From positions 1-17,140 of the forward strand of contig CALHBW010000535.1 in assembly GCA_937930625.1 (NCBI GenBank): a stretch of DNA of 17,140 nt. Reading direction: 5' to 3'. The position numbers were made by a program, and so were the translations under genes. A model generated the notes under the pieces. That model did no database searches. It worked only from the letters and a program-made list of their open reading frames with translations, and had not been told where the DNA came from. Source of the stretch: an uncultured Saprospiraceae bacterium (GTDB lineage Bacteria; Bacteroidota; Bacteroidia; Chitinophagales; Saprospiraceae). Below, piece by piece: positions 13,598 through 17,140 of this stretch. Each line of letters begins with the position of its first letter. Positions within the stretch are counted from its first letter, which is position 1.

Positions 13598-15001
13598 TTA
13601 TTCTATCATCTGTACTACCATGCCGTTGTGCGCCCCAAGTATCGGTGCAGCCAATACTTTTGTACCATTGGCGATACCTTTTATAATGGCATTATTTCCA
13701 TCAAATTTGACCAGTTCTATTTGTTTTAATGATAATTTATTATTTTCTATAATGTATAATTCTCTATTTTCGGTCAATAATTTACGAGGTATGCTGATGG
13801 CATTTTCGATTTTTTCGGTGGCTACAAATCCATTTAAAAACATTCCTTCATTAAGCTTGGAACTCGACACACGAATAAAGACTTTCTGTGTTTGTGTTGT
13901 TGCGTCAATGCTTTTTCCAACCCGCGCTACTTTGCCCAACCACTCCCCTGCCACTGCATCCGAAGTCAAGCGTACTTTATTGCCCGGTTTGAAAAAATTA
14001 ACTTCTTCGAGCGGTACAGTAGCCGTCAATTCGTAAGTGTATGGATTGATAAATTCGCCCAATTTTTGCCCTACACGCACCAATGCGCCCGGATTGATAG
14101 TCGATTGTGTGACGACGCCATTAAAAGGCGCGAAAATGATGTATTTACTAAGGTTCTTTTCGCGACTTTTGATATTGAGATATTGATTTTCGAGATTGCG
14201 CGATGCGTAGAAAAATTGCTCACGTCCGCTTGTGGGTGAGGGAAGTTCTTTTATAGACTTTTTTACATCAAAATCATTTACATAATTTTTCCATTTTTGA
14301 ACATCCGTCACGCCATAATTTCCTGTATTATAATCGTCATATTTGGTCAAATTTTCTTCTAAACTCTTGATAGTCAAATATTGGTCAGTGATTCCTCTTG
14401 CATCCACAAAAAACTGTTCGCGGTCGGTACGGGCTTTGGGTAAAGCGCGTATATTTCCATTCAAATCAAAAGCATCCACATAGCTTTTCCAAGTCAAATA
14501 ATTATCAGGAAAGTCGCTTTCCAAATCATATAAAATTGATAGAATTACACCTTTTAGTCGGCTTTTTTGGGCTTGCAAATTAAGGCGTTGTTGGGTATCA
14601 TTAATGTCATCGATAAAAGCGGTGACAGCAGCTTTGAGTTGGCTCTTTTGGGCTTCGAGATTGAAGCGGGCTTCTTCATCATCAATCATCATCATGATTT
14701 CGCCTTCATCGTAATACACACCTTCGCGGAAGTCCTTTTCCGTAGGTCGCAATGTACCCGATACATCCGCATAAATCTCGATTTTTCGCTTGGCAGTCAA
14801 CATACCGTTGATGCCTACTTGCGATTGTATAGCATCATTTTCTGCGGTGATAGTCTGTGCATAATTGATGTCGGGCTGCACATTAGTTTGCTTTTTTTGT
14901 GGTGCTTTTCGACTACCAATTTTATTGCTGATAAAAACTCCTCCTATCAACAAAAGCAAACCTAAAATGATACTACCTTTACGAAATATTTTATTTGACA
15001 T
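13598..15001 (-). CDS. RND efflux membrane fusion protein (HlyD/AcrA-like) with duplicated hairpin segments
   Basis: Periplasmic adaptor that links an RND permease to an outer-membrane channel. The 467-residue protein has an N-terminal membrane anchor (9-26), the first lipoyl half (about 66-112), an alpha-helical region, the second lipoyl half (APFNGVVTQSTINPGALV, 291-308), then beta-barrel and membrane-proximal domains. The helical region is longer than usual: residues 171-221 and 237-287 align without gaps at 26 of 51 identical positions (both begin WK.YV and contain REQFF), and 114-133 repeats at 141-160 (NLEAQKSQLK against NLQAQKSRLK). It lies on the same strand as the permease at 6671-9799 but four genes apart. 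A REP-like element abuts the stop codon. Confidence 0.9.
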   Translation of the reverse strand: MSNKIFRKGSIILGLLLLIGGVFISNKIGSRKAPQKKQTNVQPDINYAQTITAENDAIQSQVGINGMLTAKRKIEIYADVSGTLRPTEKDFREGVYYDEGEIMMMIDDEEARFNLEAQKSQLKAAVTAFIDDINDTQQRLNLQAQKSRLKGVILSILYDLESDFPDNYLTWKSYVDAFDLNGNIRALPKARTDREQFFVDARGITDQYLTIKSLEENLTKYDDYNTGNYGVTDVQKWKNYVNDFDVKKSIKELPSPTSGREQFFYASRNLENQYLNIKSREKNLSKYIIFAPFNGVVTQSTINPGALVRVGQKLGEFINPYTYELTATVPLEEVNFFKPGNKVRLTSDAVAGEWLGKVARVGKSIDATTQTQKVFIRVSSSKLNEGMFLNGFVATEKIENAISIPRKLLTENRELYIIENNKLSLKQIELVKFDGNNAIIKGIANGTKVLAAPILGAHNGMVVQMIE

Positions 15002-15137
15002 ATAAAAAATAAATTTGTTCTGATGGTTGTTGAAAAAACTTGAATTTAAGAAGTATATATTGTGAACAGCGTAAATTTAACAAATCAACTGCATAGGTGT
15101 TTTCATTTTCATTCCTAATTTTCATTTTCATTGTTTT

Positions 15138-15165
15138 TTTGTAAAAAAAAATATTCGTACTTTTA
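15138..15165 (+). promoter_or_regulatory. Possible promoter of the EAD1-protease gene
   Basis: TTTG at 15138-15141 and TACTTTTA at 15158-15165 resemble the Bacteroidota -33 and -7 boxes. The second differs from TAnnTTTG in the last base and the gap is 16 nt, shorter than the usual 19-20. It lies 30 nt before the ATG in very AT-rich DNA with repeated TTTTCATT words (about 15101-15132). Confidence 0.35.
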
Positions 15166-15195
15166 CCAATATAAAAAAAACAAAAAAAACCACAT

Positions 15196-16512
15196 ATGTC
15201 TTGGAACAAGCAACTTACGAAACTCAACAGCATTTTAGCTGAACTTTATCCCATCAAAGACCAATCTTACCGCATTGTTGACATGGCAGGCATTCCTGCG
15301 GCACATGTCGCTTTCAAAGATTCGGCGATGGACAATTGGTACTATATTCTCAAAGAAGCTGACAAACGCGGCAAAACAGAGGATTTGGTACAAGTTGTTT
15401 TGGAACAATTTCCTGACCGCGAAGATTTGAAAAATATCTTTGTGGCAGCTACTGAACGTAAACCACTTCAGCCTGTCGAAAATACGTATTTATATACCTT
15501 GAAGGCGATGCTCAAAAAAGGAGATACGGTAAAGGCGGTGGATGAATTTGAGAAAGTAGCAAAAGAAATTTCCGACGATTTGCACAATAGTGCCATCATG
15601 CAATCTGCCCGCCTCAATCGCGCGAGAAACGATAGACGCGATGGATTGATTAGTGTAGAAAATTATAATCTGACGGTCAATCAGGTGAATCATGCTATGC
15701 TGCAACTTATAGACAGCGTACCGGAAGAAGAACAACTTAATGCCAGCCGTAGTATCATCCGCAATACAGAAAACAACCTCGCCACACCGCCCATCGAAGA
15801 CCTCGAAAAGATTATTGGCAGAGATGAATTGATGGATATTAATTGGTTGCAAAAAGCCATTCAAGCATCGCGTAGTGTGTGCAAAGTGAAGGTCTCCACG
15901 ACCGGTTATATTGGTACGGGATTTATGTTGCGCGGTGGTTATTTATTGACCAATAATCACGTTATCGAAACGGCTGACCAAGCGGCAAATGCTAAGATTA
16001 TTTTTAATTTCCAACGGGATATGAACGACCAAGTACAGCCCGTTACAGCATATACGCTTGATGCCTCATTTTTTGTCGCAAGTCCGCCGACAGCGTTTGA
16101 TTATGTCCTTGTGAAAGTCAATGACCAAGATGGAAAACTCGCCGAATGGGGCTATCTCGAATTAGAAAAATTCATGGACGCACAAACGGATGAACGCGTC
16201 AATATCATCCAACATCCCGAAGGGAAAAGTATGAAAATCGCCCTGCCCGACAAGATTATCAGCAAGTGGAAACAATACCTATTTTACCTTGCCGATACTA
16301 AAGGCGGTTCGAGTGGTTCGCCTGTTTTTAATCAGGATTGGAAAGTCATCGCACTGCATCATGCAGGTAAAAATGAGCAGAGTTCGGGCGGTGGTTTGCA
16401 AATTAATGAGGCAGGAGATGTTCGCCCTTCTAATCGCGGAATTTTGATTAAAAATATTCTCGCAGACATCAAATCTAAGGGAGACTTTGCAGCTATCGTG
16501 GATGGGTTTTAA
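15196..16512 (+). CDS. Trypsin-like serine protease with N-terminal EAD1 and EAD11-like adaptor domains
   Basis: Three parts are visible in 438 residues. Residues about 9-80 match the effector-associated domain 1 (EAD1) pattern: LAELYPIKDQSYRIVDMAG, then a conserved W48 helix, ADKRGKTEDLVQVVLEQFP. Residues about 95-178 resemble the helical EAD11 type (LKAMLKKGDTVKAVDEFEK, then a GLISVENYNLTVNQVN segment and a final helix). Residues about 222-430 form a trypsin-like protease with the triad H255 (TNNHVI), D302 (FDYVLV) and S373 (GSSGSP). EAD domains pair with copies of themselves on partner proteins and recruit effectors to NTPase or receptor hubs in bacterial conflict systems (family knowledge). 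No signal peptide is seen, so it should act in the cytoplasm. No partner gene with an EAD is in the window. Confidence 0.85.
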   Translation: MSWNKQLTKLNSILAELYPIKDQSYRIVDMAGIPAAHVAFKDSAMDNWYYILKEADKRGKTEDLVQVVLEQFPDREDLKNIFVAATERKPLQPVENTYLYTLKAMLKKGDTVKAVDEFEKVAKEISDDLHNSAIMQSARLNRARNDRRDGLISVENYNLTVNQVNHAMLQLIDSVPEEEQLNASRSIIRNTENNLATPPIEDLEKIIGRDELMDINWLQKAIQASRSVCKVKVSTTGYIGTGFMLRGGYLLTNNHVIETADQAANAKIIFNFQRDMNDQVQPVTAYTLDASFFVASPPTAFDYVLVKVNDQDGKLAEWGYLELEKFMDAQTDERVNIIQHPEGKSMKIALPDKIISKWKQYLFYLADTKGGSSGSPVFNQDWKVIALHHAGKNEQSSGGGLQINEAGDVRPSNRGILIKNILADIKSKGDFAAIVDGF

Positions 16513-16592
16513 ATGATTAGATGAATAAATGATTAGATGAATAAATATTTTGAATTTACTCATCTCATCATCTATTCATCTACTCATTCATC
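16513..16592. repeat. GATTAGATGAATAAAT inverted word repeat between convergent genes
   Basis: The 16-nt word GATTAGATGAATAAAT occurs twice in tandem (16515-16546). Across a 13-nt gap, 16560-16592 carries reverse-complement words (TCATCTATTCATCTACTC-like). The spacer joins the stops of two convergent genes and may act as a shared terminator. Confidence 0.7.
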
Positions 16593-16596
16593 ACGC

Positions 16597-16869
16597 TCAC
16601 TCCGCAGTCGTCGGGTCAATTATCGTCTTGACCTCGCTGACCGAATTAGCCGGAAAACCGCCTTGACTAGCGTGTTCGCGTACCATATCTTCATTCGGTG
16701 CGATATAGACGCAGTAAATTTTGTCACCTGTCACATAGCTTTGCAGCCATTGGATTTGTGGACCCATTTTTCCTAATACTCCGCAAGAAGTTTGTGAAAT
16801 TCCTTTGAGTTGTTCGGCACTCAAATCGCCTGCACCGGGGATTTCTCTTTCAATAACGTACTTTGGCAT
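16597..16869 (-). CDS. DUF4242 family protein (SCO4226-like, possible nickel-binding)
   Basis: A 90-residue cytoplasmic protein with the typical DUF4242 features: N-terminal MPKYVIEREIPGAG, SCGVLGKMGPQIQWLQSYV (29-47), DKIYCVYIAPNE (49-60), and REHASQGGFPANSV (64-77). A Streptomyces member of this family (SCO4226) was described as a nickel-binding ferredoxin-like dimer; whether this one binds nickel is not known. Start ATG at 16869 matches the family N-terminus. It is convergent with the EAD1-protease gene and stands alone on its strand, with a REP-like element and the MFS gene upstream. Confidence 0.85.
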   Translation of the reverse strand: MPKYVIEREIPGAGDLSAEQLKGISQTSCGVLGKMGPQIQWLQSYVTGDKIYCVYIAPNEDMVREHASQGGFPANSVSEVKTIIDPTTAE

Positions 16870-16924
16870 AGTGTGTAAGTTTTATGTTTTAAAAATATTA
16901 ATAAAAATTAAATTTATAGTGAGC

Positions 16925-16982
16925 GTAACGCAGACATTCCTGTCTGTGCCACACGAAGAACAGACAGGAATGTCTGTGTTAC
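16925..16982. repeat. 58-bp paired REP-like element, GTAA subfamily (copy 3)
   Basis: Units at 16925-16950 (plus) and 16957-16982 (minus) with a 6-nt centre. The left unit has one stem change (CGCAGAC), still able to pair as G-T. On the minus strand the GTAA foot of the right unit supplies the TAA stop codon of the MFS-like gene, so repeat and gene overlap by 4 bases. Confidence 0.85.
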
Positions 16983-17140
16983 GTTTTGCGTGGTGTTCTC
17001 AACATCATCAATCCAAATATCGGTCCTGCCACCAATGCTAAATACAAATAAATCGGCTGCCACATTCCACTCAAATAATTCAACAACTGAATACTCACAA
17101 TCGTAATGGCAAAACCAATGCAAGTGACAATCGTGAGTGC
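16979..17140 (-). CDS. C-terminal end of a membrane transporter, probably MFS (partial at right edge)
   Basis: The minus strand from the window edge encodes 53 residues before a TAA at 16979-16981; the start lies outside the window. Two hydrophobic segments are clear: ALTIVTCIGFAITIVSIQLL and PIYLYLALVAGPIFGLMML, followed by a short basic tail RTPRKT. The pattern (TCIGFAITIVSIQLL, short loop, GP-containing helix, positive tail) resembles the last two helices of major facilitator superfamily exporters, but a 53-residue tail cannot fix the family. The stop codon is provided by a REP-like repeat. Confidence 0.6.
   Translation of the reverse strand, partial: ALTIVTCIGFAITIVSIQLLNYLSGMWQPIYLYLALVAGPIFGLMMLRTPRKT

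Overview
The window looks like a chromosomal piece of a Bacteroidota bacterium, probably an environmental Saprospira- or Chitinophaga-like lineage (the lineage is inference). Supporting signs are a class-specific promoter (TTTG, 20 nt, TATCTTTG) before the DUF177-rpmF pair, absence of Shine-Dalgarno sites, a cell-surface protein with a type IX secretion (T9SS) sorting domain, and a Bacteroidota-type RND pump with its fusion protein. Moderate GC coding regions alternate with AT-rich spacers.

Layout. 1-112: a small array of REP-like hairpins abutting the stop of an acyl-CoA ligase (minus strand, to 1810). 2079-2875: DUF177 protein and ribosomal protein L32 (rpmF). 3217-5579: ridA, trpS and a fumarylacetoacetate-hydrolase-family enzyme, all plus strand, separated by long spacers built from repeated 8-9 nt words. 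5750-6634: a very AT-rich, solitary TIR-domain gene, probably acquired and defence-related. 6671-9799: an RND efflux pump (minus). 9924-10313: a small membrane protein. 10481-11590: a T9SS-type surface protein with an unusual N-terminal extension. 11706-12788: an AlkC-like DNA glycosylase. 12964-13401: a small membrane-anchored coiled-coil protein. 13598-15001: the RND membrane fusion protein, whose hairpin domain carries an internal duplication. 15196-16512: a trypsin-like protease behind EAD1/EAD11-type adaptor domains, a conflict-system architecture. 16597-16869: a DUF4242 protein. 16979 to the right edge: the C-terminal end of a probable MFS transporter.

Most genes are housekeeping or single-gene units. 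Two genes (TIR, EAD1-protease) point to immunity or conflict functions and neither has an obvious partner next to it. The most unusual material lies between the genes. (1) Nine 26-bp units of one REP-like architecture (GTAR foot, short hairpin, TTCC in the apical loop), in two sequence subfamilies; three pairs form 58-bp elements of identical length, and three of the four REP loci sit directly on a stop codon. (2) Most other spacers are made of locus-specific tandem 7-9 nt words, often answered by their reverse complement across the spacer, giving long imperfect hairpins. No tRNA, rRNA, CRISPR array, transposase or origin was seen.
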